A model generated the notes under the pieces. It saw nothing but the letters and a program-made list of their open reading frames with translations. It searched no databases and was not told the origin of the DNA. Shown one piece after another: positions 1 through 11,800 of a stretch of 34,613 nt of DNA. The position numbers and the translations under genes were made by a program. Numbering within the stretch: position 1 is the first letter of the stretch; each line of letters opens with the position of its first letter. Source of the stretch: Apostichopus parvimensis (Eukaryota > Echinodermata > Holothuroidea > Aspidochirotida > Stichopodidae); the NCBI GenBank assembly GCA_000934455.1, contig KN889153.1:22116-56728 (forward strand), read 5' to 3'.

Positions 1-118
1 GGGGGTCAACATTCAAGAAGGAATACAACAATGGGGGTGGGGGACTAGCATTCAAAAAGGAATACAACAATGGGGGTGGGGGACTAGCATTCAAGAAGGA
101 AAACAACAATGCTTTTTT
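1..118. repeat. 39-bp G-rich tandem repeat, about 2.8 copies
   Basis: The block attcaagaagg / attcaaaaagg starts at 11, 50 and 89. Each time it is followed by acaacaatgggggtgggg. The array is cut by the window edge, and another partial copy lies at 355-390. Confidence 0.85.
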
Positions 119-665
119 TTTTTTACGTGGTACATTCTAATGGGGGAACAATTAGAATACACTTAAAGCTCAGTAGATTTTTTTAAGAATATTCAAATAT
201 TTTCAGGTTCTTGATACTATAATTTTGTGTATGAATTTGGAAGGTGAGTTGATCAATTATCAACTAATGATATGTAAACAGTTGGCCTTGGTAGTAACAT
301 ATGAGATAAAGGTCTTCCTACAGTAGAAATCGATTTTAAGTTTTGCTTTCAGGGGTAGGGAGGGGGTGGGGGGTAGCATTCAAAAAGGAATTGCTCCTGT
401 GCATATAGGAATTGTTTATTTTAAGGTTGTACATGCTGATGGGGAACAAGTGGTGGTACACTTACCTAATTAGGGTATAAGAATATTCAAATATTTTCCT
501 GCTCTGCACCCTAAACTTTTATTTATGAGTTTTGGAAGGTGAGTTTATTATCAACCAATGATAAGGTCTAAGAAGTCAGCCTTGGTATAAGGTGTATAAA
601 GGTCATCCTAGAACCGGATTTTATGTTAAAAAATTGGGTTTTGCTATCGGAAAACAGCAAGTTCA
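89..665. repeat. diverged tandem duplication, about 290 bp, two copies
   Basis: The two halves (about 89-377 and 378-665) share blocks in the same order at an offset of 289-297. Examples are aagaatattcaaatatttt (about 185 and 479), ggaaggtgagtt (240 and 534), and a ggccttgg/agccttgg block. Confidence 0.75.
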
Positions 666-2720
666 GACTTGGCTGGTTTAATCTCTCTCCTCCAATCGGT
701 GCACCTTGAGTCAAAGAGTAAAAGAAAATTTGCAGAGGACAAAGGGGGAGGAAACAATACACCATTTAATGAATTACTCAAGTATCAGATTTAATTTGAC
801 CAATTGTACTCTAATAGTCTTATCACCAACATTAGCAAAAGAATCAATATATTTATAAAAACACCAAAGAATTCACCGCAGGTTTTTTAGAACTGGAATT
901 TGAGACGTTGATAATCTGTACAATCAACATGGCCTGTACTTCAGTAGTACGTTTTTTTTTAATCAATTCCTGTCAAGTTGTACCTGTATCATATCTCGCA
1001 GAAAAATATTGATAAAAAAAAAAATTAAACTGCTTTATTAATACAGCTTTGGAATTGAGGGTGTTGTATGGAGATTAGATGTAAACTGTTTCACCATGTA
1101 ATTGCCCTGTACTGTTAGTACGCAAATCATGATTGGCATAACAGGAAACCCTGTACAGTAGTGCTACAAACCTGTTGACCTTTGGCCTCTTCTTTATTAC
1201 TTAGTACCGTGTTGTACTTTGAGATTCTAAAGAGGTGTACCGTTATACTGTACGTGTACACTAGCCCTTCGACATTTGGTCGGTGAAATGCAGGGTGATG
1301 CAGGTTAATGCAGGGTGATGCGTTCAATACATAATGTTATTATACACTGCATTTTGTCCTATGCCAACAATTTCTACCTAGCGATACTGTATTGTACAAC
1401 AGTAAGTACTGTGTACATATTGTATAATGCCTCGGATGGCAATGTTACCTTGGGCAGGAATACCAAACAGAATTCACAGCGTTTTTAACAGTTCTGTACA
1501 TATTTCAGATGAACATTTTTAGAATTGGGTGGGGATACTTTTTTTTTTTATATACAGTACCATATGGACAATAGACTATTTTATTGTTCATGAGAAGGCA
1601 ATGTTGTTTATTTGATTTTACTATCAAGAAGTACCATGAACATTCTGAAATATCTATTAACATGTCTAAATGTTGGATGTTGTATATATGTATACAGTAT
1701 ACGCATTGGCCTGTATTATAGAGTGTACTATGGCTGGTTGATCTGTGACTCCAGGGAGTCACGGATTAGAAAGTTCTGCTGGTAAAGACTATCAGTAGCA
1801 ATGATACCGCAACCCATATGGATGGGGTTACCACATTCTTTCTGTCATTTTATTTAGTAAAACAGCACATTTTTGACAAAAAGTACATGGAACCTAAAGT
1901 ACCGTTACCAGATCACGGCAAATACATCATCACATTCATCTGTCGTATCATTTCCTTGCGATTATTATCAGGGAGTAGTCAAAAGCACGAGGTTTTTGCA
2001 TATCTTATAAATCTACAGTAGGAAAAGTATTCCAGAAAAAAGTACTCAGAAAAAGGAGGTCAGAATTGGCATGTAGTTAGGTTTAACCTATTCCACAATC
2101 AATTTTGTTTGGGGGAGGGGGGGGGAGGATGAGGGACCAGACTAGAAAATCTTATGCTTATTCTGTTCCTCTACCATCACATCTGTTTTTTTAATCCTAC
2201 ATCAGCATCAGTCTGAGCAAATGATCCAAACCATGTCTTATCTATGCACATATGTAAAATAGTAATGAAACATTGATTTTATAGGTATGTTGTGAAATGG
2301 TAGAAATAAATAAACTAAACTTAACTAAAGATTTGTAACTTTGCTGTACTCAGACACTGGTACTATATAGAACTGAACTGCAACACTGGCTTGATCTAAA
2401 GTGTGATCCTACCCTTGCAATCAGGCTATACCACAGTACCTTGAAGCATGACTGACTCAACGTCTGTGTTACAGTAGCAGCGGAAAACATTGCATCATTG
2501 GGATCCGTCCCCTACTGTGTAAGAGTACTATGCATTGTCAGGTTCAACTGTACAGCGGTTACTGTACGTGAACTTAACGTCATATCATTTACCTTAAATG
2601 TGCCTTAATCTATTGCTTAGTTATCTTTGATAAAGATTATGCCATTCTTCATACTGTTCATCCACTTGAGAACAGGCGGTCAAAAGTGGCTTTGACGAGT
2701 TTGATTCGATCCCATAATCT
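666..2720. other. upstream non-coding region, no gene recognised
   Basis: No coding similarity is visible, and short open frames here look random. The sequence is AT-rich and unusually full of GTAC, TACTGTAC and TACAGTA words (for example 1115-1165, 1200-1265 and 1380-1430). A long G run lies at 2111-2128. Any promoter of the transporter should lie here or further upstream, but I see no decisive TATA/initiator pair. Confidence 0.5.
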
Positions 2721-2786
2721 TTCACGTTTTCCATCTATTCTACAGGTATTTGCAGGACATTGGACAACAAGATTACTAGTTTCATC
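2721..2786 (+). other. probable 5'UTR piece with an upstream splice acceptor
   Basis: A pyrimidine-rich tract (2721-2740) is followed by tacag at 2745 and a second AG at 2755, 41 and 31 bases before the start codon. This looks like the 3' end of an intron, so the start-codon exon probably begins here and a non-coding 5' exon and promoter lie further upstream. I could not place that exon. Confidence 0.5.
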
Positions 2787-2871
2787 ATGGCAGGAAGTAA
2801 AGCCAAGGGTTACATCACCATTATAGGAGGCATCATGGTTCATCTCACCCTTGGCACATTTTATTGTTACG
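2787..2871 (+). CDS. coding exon 1: start and helix 1
   Basis: Encodes residues 1-28 plus the first base of a Gly codon (phase 1). The N-terminus is short (about 8 residues, basic), then transmembrane helix 1 begins. The donor is g|gtgaga at 2872. No in-frame ATG upstream gives family-like sequence, so 2787 is the preferred start. Confidence 0.9.
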
Positions 2872-5800
2872 GTGAGAAATAAAAATCCCTCTCATATTTT
2901 TTGAAGTCATCTTAACCATTTCACTCAAGGAAGTGGACGAAATGAATTTTGACCAAATCGATTTTTGCTCAATCTTGAGTACAAGTGCAGTACAATATAT
3001 GTGTTGGATCAGATTACCTGGGAAGGTGTGCAAACAGTTTTAGATTTGATGAAGGTATTGGATCTTGGGGGCAAAAAAAGAAAGAAATTAAAGTCTCACC
3101 TTAAGTTATAATAGTTTGCAATACACTTTTGTCTGGGCAAGATTGCATTAACTGAAACTTAAAGGTATTCTCTCAGCTAATCTTGTCTCAACGTATTCCC
3201 CGATTTAAAAATAAAATCAATGCCGCCCTCTGTTATAGCAACAACAGAAAATCTCAATGTGCTGCATATTGAGATTTTAATGTTTCTACTTGACTTGCAA
3301 TCTCTCATCAGGAAACATGGCTCCATATGTTGCTTCTTACATCAGAGAATACAGTTCACCAAAGACAATTCGGTATCAGGTGAGTGCATATATATATACT
3401 CCACAAAGCCTTAAACCTACTCTAGCTTTAATACCAATGTAAATTATTTCACCTCTCCAGCTTACCTATCTCCTCACAACTATGACGGCATTGCATCCCC
3501 AAAGCAGTTTTTAAGTCTGTAGTCAGTATAATACAAGTTTACCAATCGCAAGCAAGACTGGGGTTAATCGTTGTTAACAGGACTCGATAGTAATTCATAA
3601 ATCAAAGTTGAACCACCTTCACAAGATGCTATTTCTAGCAATAGCTGATTTCAGATTGTAAACTAGGGCCAATGTGACACCTGTCAATAAAACCCCTGAA
3701 CTCAAAATATATTAGGCCAAAACACTTCCGTATGGAAACCTTAAATCTAGTTTTACCCCTGCTCAGAAAGGGCATGTGGGCGGCGACCGTAGACTTACGG
3801 GACGCTTACCTGCACATCCTGGTTCACAAGATTACTGACGGTTCCTGACGTTCCGGTACGCAGAACAGGACTACCAGTTCAGGGCACTCCCATTCAGCCT
3901 GTCCGTGGCTCCGAGAGCTTTCACGAGAGTCGCAGGAGCGGTAGTCTCCTACCTCAGAAGGAGAGGAGTGGCTCTATATGTCTACCTAGACTACTGGCTA
4001 GTGGTAGGGAGCTCTCAGTCAGAAGCTGCCAACAACGTCCACAAAACACTACAAACCCTCCAAGAACTGGGCTGGATCGTCAACAAATAAAAGTCCAGAC
4101 TGACTCCAATTGCGGGCAAGCTCAACATGATGGCAGACGCCTTGTCCAGGGGACATATAGATCCCAACGAATGGACGCTGGAACAGGAAACTTGCGACAG
4201 AATCTTCTCCATCTTCGGCAAGCCAGTAATAGATCTGTTCGCAACATACACGAACAGCAAACTCCAGACCTTCTGTTCCAGACGGTTCCATCCTCAGGCT
4301 TACCACACAGACAGGCATGTCTCTTCCATGGGACCACCTGGAGGCCAACGTATTCCCGCCATTGTGCATGATCGGGCAGGTTCTCGCGAAGATACGGAAC
4401 TCCAAGGGCAGGTTTATCCTAATAGCCCCGTTCTGGCCTCGCAGACCCTGGTTCGCGGAGATTCCCCAGCTCCTCATGGACGTCCCAGCGAGCCTACTGG
4501 ACACGCCCCACCTGTCCCAGAGACTGGGAACACTCTCCCACACGGACATCAAGGGATTGATCACTCATGATCACCTTAAACCAATGAAATGCAAAGGTTG
4601 ATTTATTGAATATTCATAATTAGCCTTCGCCTCAACCCCCCCCCCCCATCCAACTCTACACCAGCTTGCCCTTCACTCCCTGGTATCTGGGGCCCATTGA
4701 CCTACCAGCGGTCAATTAACACTGACTAAATAATTACCAGACATATTACTTAACCTCGAATCATAAACCTATAAAAACAGTGTCCTTTAGTAAATATGAA
4801 GATAAACATCCATCCCCAAGAATATTGACTAAATTTATTATAATTTAATACTAAATTTGTGTTTATGCACATTAATCCACGATATGAGCATGGATGTTTT
4901 TCCAGAGCATAGCACATTGATACACTTCTTATTTCATAAAAAAAAGTCTCATTTTTGTCATTTGTGACCCACAGCGATCAATGATGTAACATTTTGTTCA
5001 TCTGCAAAATTCAAAATCACTTTGCTGAATCACGACCTGGAGAAATATTTTATTTCTGAGTAAGACGTACGTATACTGTACAATTCAAATTTCTCACAAG
5101 ATGGCAACATTTCCAAGCATTTCTTTATTCAAGAATGTCCAGTTGCAAATATTTCATACTGTCAAGACATTGTAAATTACTCATATTTCTAGTCCCTGTC
5201 AAAATTCTAACTTGTGACATTAATCTATCAACTTTGGTCCATGAGCTTTTGTACTTTACATACCCGTATCATTTAATAAGCCTTTCGTCACATTTGTTAA
5301 TAATAACAATAATAATAATAATAATATAAATAAATAACATTTATATAGCGCCTAATACAAAAGTTTCTAAGCGCTTAACAAAGCAAAATAGAAACAAGGC
5401 AAACAAACACTATGAAGAAAAAAGAAGCATTTTAAGCTGTCTTTTGAAATTTTCAAATGTGGGGGAGTCACGCATCAGGTGATCATTCTAAAGAGCAGGT
5501 GCAGCAACAGAAAATGCACGATCGCAATAGCAAGTCCTAGTTTGAGGACCAGGGGCAAACTACGGGTGTATATGGGAAGAAGAGCAAAGCGATACAGAGG
5601 TGGTCCGGAGCATTGGAGTGAGAGGATAGATGATATATCGTTGGGCGAGCTTGAATTTGATAGGCTGCGGGACGGAAAACCAATGAACACAGGACGGCAG
5701 TGATGTGATCAGACTTTTTAGTGAGAGTAATGAGGCGAGCAGCAGCATTTTGAATTCTCTGAAGGGGTAAAAATATATGATTTTGTTATGAAGTCATCAA

Positions 5801-8800
5801 AGCAACTATTACAATAATCGAGGTGGGATGACACCGAAAGCGTGGATCAAACGTTCAGTCAATCTTTGATCCAAATACAAAAAAAAAGGATCAGGAGGGA
5901 CGATCAAGTCCCTATCAAAGACCCTATGGGAGAGAAAAAAAAACAGAAGACACAAAAAGAATCAGACCTGATTACAATGCTTAAACCAGTAAATGAAAAC
6001 GGTAAATTAGACCCTTAAATGATTACGCGCATTTTTTGAAGGAGTTATAACATTGGCACCGACAGAGAGGGTAAGGTAAATGGCTGGAACATCTGAACTG
6101 GTAGGTAACTTGAATGACTACAGTAATTGAATCGTTGAGAAGTAAAATGTTACAAGAAGACCACTGTTTAATATCAGCGATACAATTGGCTAGATTTGTA
6201 AGACAAAGGCCTGCTGTTAACCAGGGAAGCCAATGCATAGTGTTAGTGTAGTGATGGAACAAATGCTGATAAAACCGCACTTTTTTCTCAAAAGCAGTGT
6301 CAAAACCAGTTGCTTAATAGTATTCCCAGCACAAAATGATGCATAACGATTACAACAAATGTCCAAGGATGAACGATCCAACACAGTTATGCGGGAAAAA
6401 AATAGAGAAATTTTGAAGAGCTATAAGAGCAGTGCAGCCACATGAAGGCGCCACACTAAAACTGTTACCACATAAAACTATTACCACATAAAACTGTTAC
6501 CACATAAAACTATTACCACATAAACTGTTACCACATTAAACTATTACCACATAAAACTATTACCACATAAAACTGTTACCACATAAAACTGTTACCACAT
6601 AAAACTATTACCACATAAACTGTGACCACATAAAACTATTACCACATAAAACTATTACCACATAAAACTATTACCACATAAACTATTACCACATAAAACA
6701 CCACATAAAACTGTTACCACATAAAACTATTACCACATAAACTGTTACCATACTTTTATATGTTTATGACATCAATATCATCAATCATGATTTTTTTTCT
6801 TCTTTGAATTCCCTGGAATGTTATAGTTCTTTTGTTTTTCAATAGAGTCTATTTAATGCATTTTTTTCTCTTTTTTTGAAATAGAGTTTTTTTTTTTAAA
6901 TAGAGTCTATTAAATGCAGTCTTTGTTTTTAAATAGAGTCTTTTTTGTTAATAGAGTCTATTCAAAGTGCTTAAACTGCAAAACGTTCTTAATGCTCACA
7001 GAGTTTTAGCATTGTATATAAACAAAAGAAAACCAATGTCCTTTTAAGCATCACGCTGTTACCATGTTTTTTCGTCTCTTTTCAGGAGATGACCTTTATT
7101 TTAGCCGCCATGGCGGTAGGCCAAGGAGCTTTCATCCAGGTGGGAGGATTTCTCGAAAAGAGGATTGGACCACGGGCAGCAACAATGTTAGGAGGGCTTA
7201 TTATGAGGTCAGTTCCTAAATTCACAGAACTTTATAATAAAATGGTAATATTACATCTACAGTTATGTTATCTCAATAGTACATACTTCATATTGAGATC
7301 TTGTAATGCTTGACAGGAACATGTTTTTTTTTTCCGTGTCTGTTGCCAGATCTTTTGGGCAATCTTTTTGAAGCTGTGTCGCTGGGTACTGCATGGAATT
7401 GTTTGATGCAATAGTTACTTGATTTTTGTAGCATAATATTATTTCAGTGACAAATCCTAAGGCATTTTTGCTATTATTCTAGTGCATGAAACATATTTTT
7501 TGTAATCTAAAGTTACTGTACATCTCAATGTCAACCACAGTCTTGCATTAACCACCTTAACAAAGCATAGCTAGTGAAGAGTTAAACTTAGTTGGGTGGT
7601 ATCAATTACCAAGTTTAGAACTACAGGGGGAAGGGGGGAGGGGGGGGGACTTGTAATGGCACACTTAACTGAGCAATTATTAACAGACTATGCTAATGTT
7701 ACAGTGATACCTTAAGCCCGACAGGGACAGATGTCTTACCTGGCAGTATTAGCTTTGAGTCTAGACAGCTTGATGCCTTACCTGGCAGTATTAGCTTTGA
7801 GTCTAGACAGCATGATGCCTTACCTGGCAGTATTAGCTTTGATTCTAGACAGCTTGATGCCTTATCTGGCAGTATTAGCTTTGAGTCTAGACAGCTTGAT
7901 GCCTTACCTGACAGTATTAGCTTTGAGTCTTGACAGCTTGATGCCTTACCTGACAGTATTAGCATAGAGTCTAGACAGCTTGATGCCTTACCTGGCAGTA
8001 TAAGCTTTGAGTCTTGACAGCTTGATGCCTTACCTGGCAGTATTAGCTTTGAGTCTAGACAGCTTGATGCCTTACCTGGCAGTATTAGCTTTGAGTCTTG
8101 ACAGCTTGATGCCTTACCTGACAGTATTAGCATAGAGTCTAGACAGCTTGATGCCTTACCTGACAGTATTAGCATAGAGTCTAGACAGCTTGATGCCTTA
8201 CCTGGCAGTATAAGCTTTGAGTCTTGACAGCTTGATGCCTTACCTGGCAGTATTAGCTTTGAGTCTAGACAGCTTGATGCCTTACCTGGCAGTATAAGCT
8301 TTGAGTCTAGACAGCTTGATACCTTACCTGGCAGTATAAGCTTTGAGTCTTGACAGCTTGATGCCTTACCTGGCATTATTAGCTTTGAGCCTTGAAAGCT
8401 TGATGCCTTACCTGGCAGTATTAGCTTTGAGCCTTGAAAGCTTGATGCCTTACCTGCAGAATTAGCTTACAGTCTAGACAGCTTGATGCCTTACCTGGCA
8501 GTATTAGCTTTGAGTCTAGACAGCTTGATGCCTTCTTAATTGGCAGTATTAGCTTTGAGTCTAGACAGTTTGATGCCTTACCTGGCAGTATTAGCTTTGA
8601 GTCTAGATAGCTTGATGCCTTACATGGTAGTATTAGCTTTGAGTTTAGACAGCTTGATGCCTTCTTACCTGGCAGTATTAGCTTTGAGTCTAGACAGTTT
8701 GATGCCTTACCTGGCAGTATTAGCTTTGAGTCTAGACAGCTTGATGCCTTACACATGTGGTAGTATTAGCTTTGAGTTTAGACAGCTTGATGCCTTCTTA

Positions 8801-11800
8801 CCTGGCAGTATTAGCTTTGAGTCTAGACAGCTTGATGCCTTACCTGACAGTATTAGCATAGAGTCTAGACAGCTTGATGCCTTACCTGGCAGTATTAGCT
8901 TTGAGTCTAGACAGCTTGATGCCTTACCTGGCAGTATTAGCTTTGAGTCTAGACAGCTTGATGCCTTACCTGACAGTATTAGCATAGAGTCTAGACAGCT
9001 TGATGCCTTACCTGACAGTATTAGCTTTGAGTCTAGCTAGCTTGATGCCTTACCTGGCATTATTAGCTTTGAGTCTAGATAGCTTGATGCCTTACCTGGC
9101 AGAATTAGCTTAGAGTCTAGACAGCTTGATGCCATAGCTGACAGTATTAGCTTTGAGTTTAGACAGCTTGATGCCTTCTTACCTGGCATTATTAGCTTTG
9201 AGTCTAGAGAGCTTGATGCCTTAACTAAAGTAGCAGTAATTAGCTTTGAATCTCAATCTAAGCATCTTTCAAATTTCCTCTGCCAGTGGGCAGGAAGTGC
9301 TCTTCTGAACTAAGTTCTGGTTGTTGGGATTGACTGAAAAAGTTATGAAGGCTCCATCTTACCAATTTTGTTGGTTATTGATTTTGTAGTACACTTGTAT
9401 TTATAATTGCTTCTGCAAATTAAACTCTGTGCAGGAAAGGTCTGTTAAAGAAATGACATGAGTAACGAATCCACTTACAATACCTCACAGTAAATAACGG
9501 TCTTAAAACTAAAACAACTGATAGCATCCAAGTACAAGCACTTCAGTACCATTATTGAGATTCTCTACTTTTGATTGTTATAACAACTTTCATTCCTTTC
9601 AAAGGTTGCGATTAACTTTTTCAAGTATACTGTACATTGCATTAGGGCAGTTCTCAGTAAACCATACATGCATTTAGGATAGTTCTCAGTAAACTGTACA
9701 TTGCATTAGGGCAGTTCTCAGTAAACCGTACATTGCATTTAGGATAGTTCTCAGTAAACCGTACATTGCATTTAGGATAGTTCTCAGTAAACTGTACATT
9801 GCATTACGGCAGTTCTCAGTATGCCAATCCAAGGGCAAAGAGTAAGAAAGCCAATAGAGGGAAAGGAAAGGACCACCGGTCTGGCAGAAGGAGCGTCGAG
9901 GATGGGAGCGCATACCACTGATTGATGTTCCACAGACCACAGAGCCTCTTGCGTCTGAGCTGTCAGTTCTGAGCCTGAATTCCCCCTGTGTCCGAGAGAC
10001 TTCTCACTGAGTTGGGAGCCTCAGAGAAGTGGCCTGAGTGTGGAGATAGGACTCCTTGCTTTGAGGAATACGATTCTCAGACAGAAGAAACAGAGGACAA
10101 TGAGGAGGTGGATGTTAAGGGGATAGATTAACCCCAGATCTCAATGCTAAAGCTGTCAACATCTTTTCGAAGAGGCTAGGCTTTGAACCTGCGCCCAAGC
10201 CATCGGAACGGACGTCCAGTGTGCTTTTGAGGTAGAGCCCTGAAAGTGCTCAGCGACTTTTCTCCAGAGGTGAAAAACAGACTTACCTGTAGAGTAGAGC
10301 AGGGCATAAGTTCTCTTAAAGACACCCAACGCAAGAAGATAGAGCAGATGTCCTACAAACTCGACCAAGCCCCTAGAGTGGGAATCAAATTTGCCTCAAT
10401 GTTCCTGCAGGGAGTAGAACTGCTCATGAGACATCACCAGCAACTCCCGAGGATGAGAAGCAGATTCCAGACCGGAGAGAGGCCAAGATTATGTGGCTTC
10501 TGGGTCCGTTAGTGAGACTCGTTTATGATCAGTTCACTAGTATGTCCATTTAGCTGATTGAGTTTAGACACTACTATCAGTGATGAGATGGCCAGAGGGG
10601 AATTCCCAGGAGAAACTCGTACATCTCCTGATAGCATGCGAGGATCTAGTTGTGGGTCCAGCAGTCCAGAGAGCATTTTTCCAGAGGGATATGCTCTTGA
10701 ATACTATGGTCTCTAAGCTGAGAACTCACGGCCTAAGCTGGTGGACTGACAATTAGGTCGTTCACCTGACCCAGACCCAGACACCTGACCCAGACCTACC
10801 AGAGGTCCTGGCAATGCTCCACCTTTAGCTGACAGACACGGTAAGGGTGGTAGGCCACCCAGAAGCCACATAATCTTGGCCAGCATCGCCAAGAATACAG
10901 ACAGACGCAATCCTCAGGTTGGAGAAGACAGGGCGCTACCAAGTCCTGGAGTGGCTCCAGACCAGCGATGAGACAGAACAGGATTGGACTTGATGCACAC
11001 AGCGCTCAGCCATCCAGATCCTCCTTCCATGCGTGGCAGTAAACGACCTTCGTCACAGAGGGATCCCCCTTTTCATAAATTTAAACGGCTGGTTGGTACT
11101 GGGCAAAATGCGAACGACACTGCCCTCACATTAGATCTCCTGACACAACTGGGTTGGGTGATCAACAGGGAGAAATCAAACTTAATGCCGGGTCAGCTAA
11201 GTCAAGTATATCAGGGCTCAACTAGATTTCACCAAGGGGATGCCCAGCTGACAGAACTGGCTCTGCGTATGCTCGACAAGCATTCGTTGGAGGCAAAGAT
11301 TTGGTTAAGACATATAGGGCTTATGGCCAGCTTTGGTAGACATACCATTATGCAGGCTGTGGATGAGATTACAATAGGTGCATCTGTTGAGATTATTCTA
11401 TAGGCCGGACGAATCCGATCTGGAAATTCAGCTTCTACTGTCCCCACTAGACCTGCAACATCTACTATGGTGGGCAACCTCAAGAACTGGGCCAGGGGAA
11501 GGCCATTTCACCATGAAAGGCACCTAACATCGATCACAGCGAGCGCCTCATTGATGGGCTGTGGGTTGATCACAGTATTGGGGGCCTGATCAGAGTCTCC
11601 ATATCAATGAACTCGAAGCATTAGCAAGAGGGCTCCACCACTTCCAGGAGTAGGAGTAGATCAGGGGCTACACGGTCACAGCGTTCACCGACAACAAAAT
11701 GGTGGTCGCTTACATCAACAGACACCAGGTCAACACAGCTAATTCAAGCAACATGGAACCTTCTCCAGTGGTGTCAACTGGAATGATATCCTGCTTGGGG

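Noticed and set aside
4015-4564. Minus-strand frames of 81-171 codons across the DIRS-like fragment
   Set aside because: Shadows of the plus-strand reverse transcriptase/RNase H remnant, which carries the recognisable motifs.
7699-8376. 225-codon minus-strand open frame with a repeated LPGKASSCLDSKLI peptide, plus similar frames to 9040
   Set aside because: They are by-products of the 42-bp minisatellite, whose period is a multiple of three. They lie inside an intron with no start context or family similarity.
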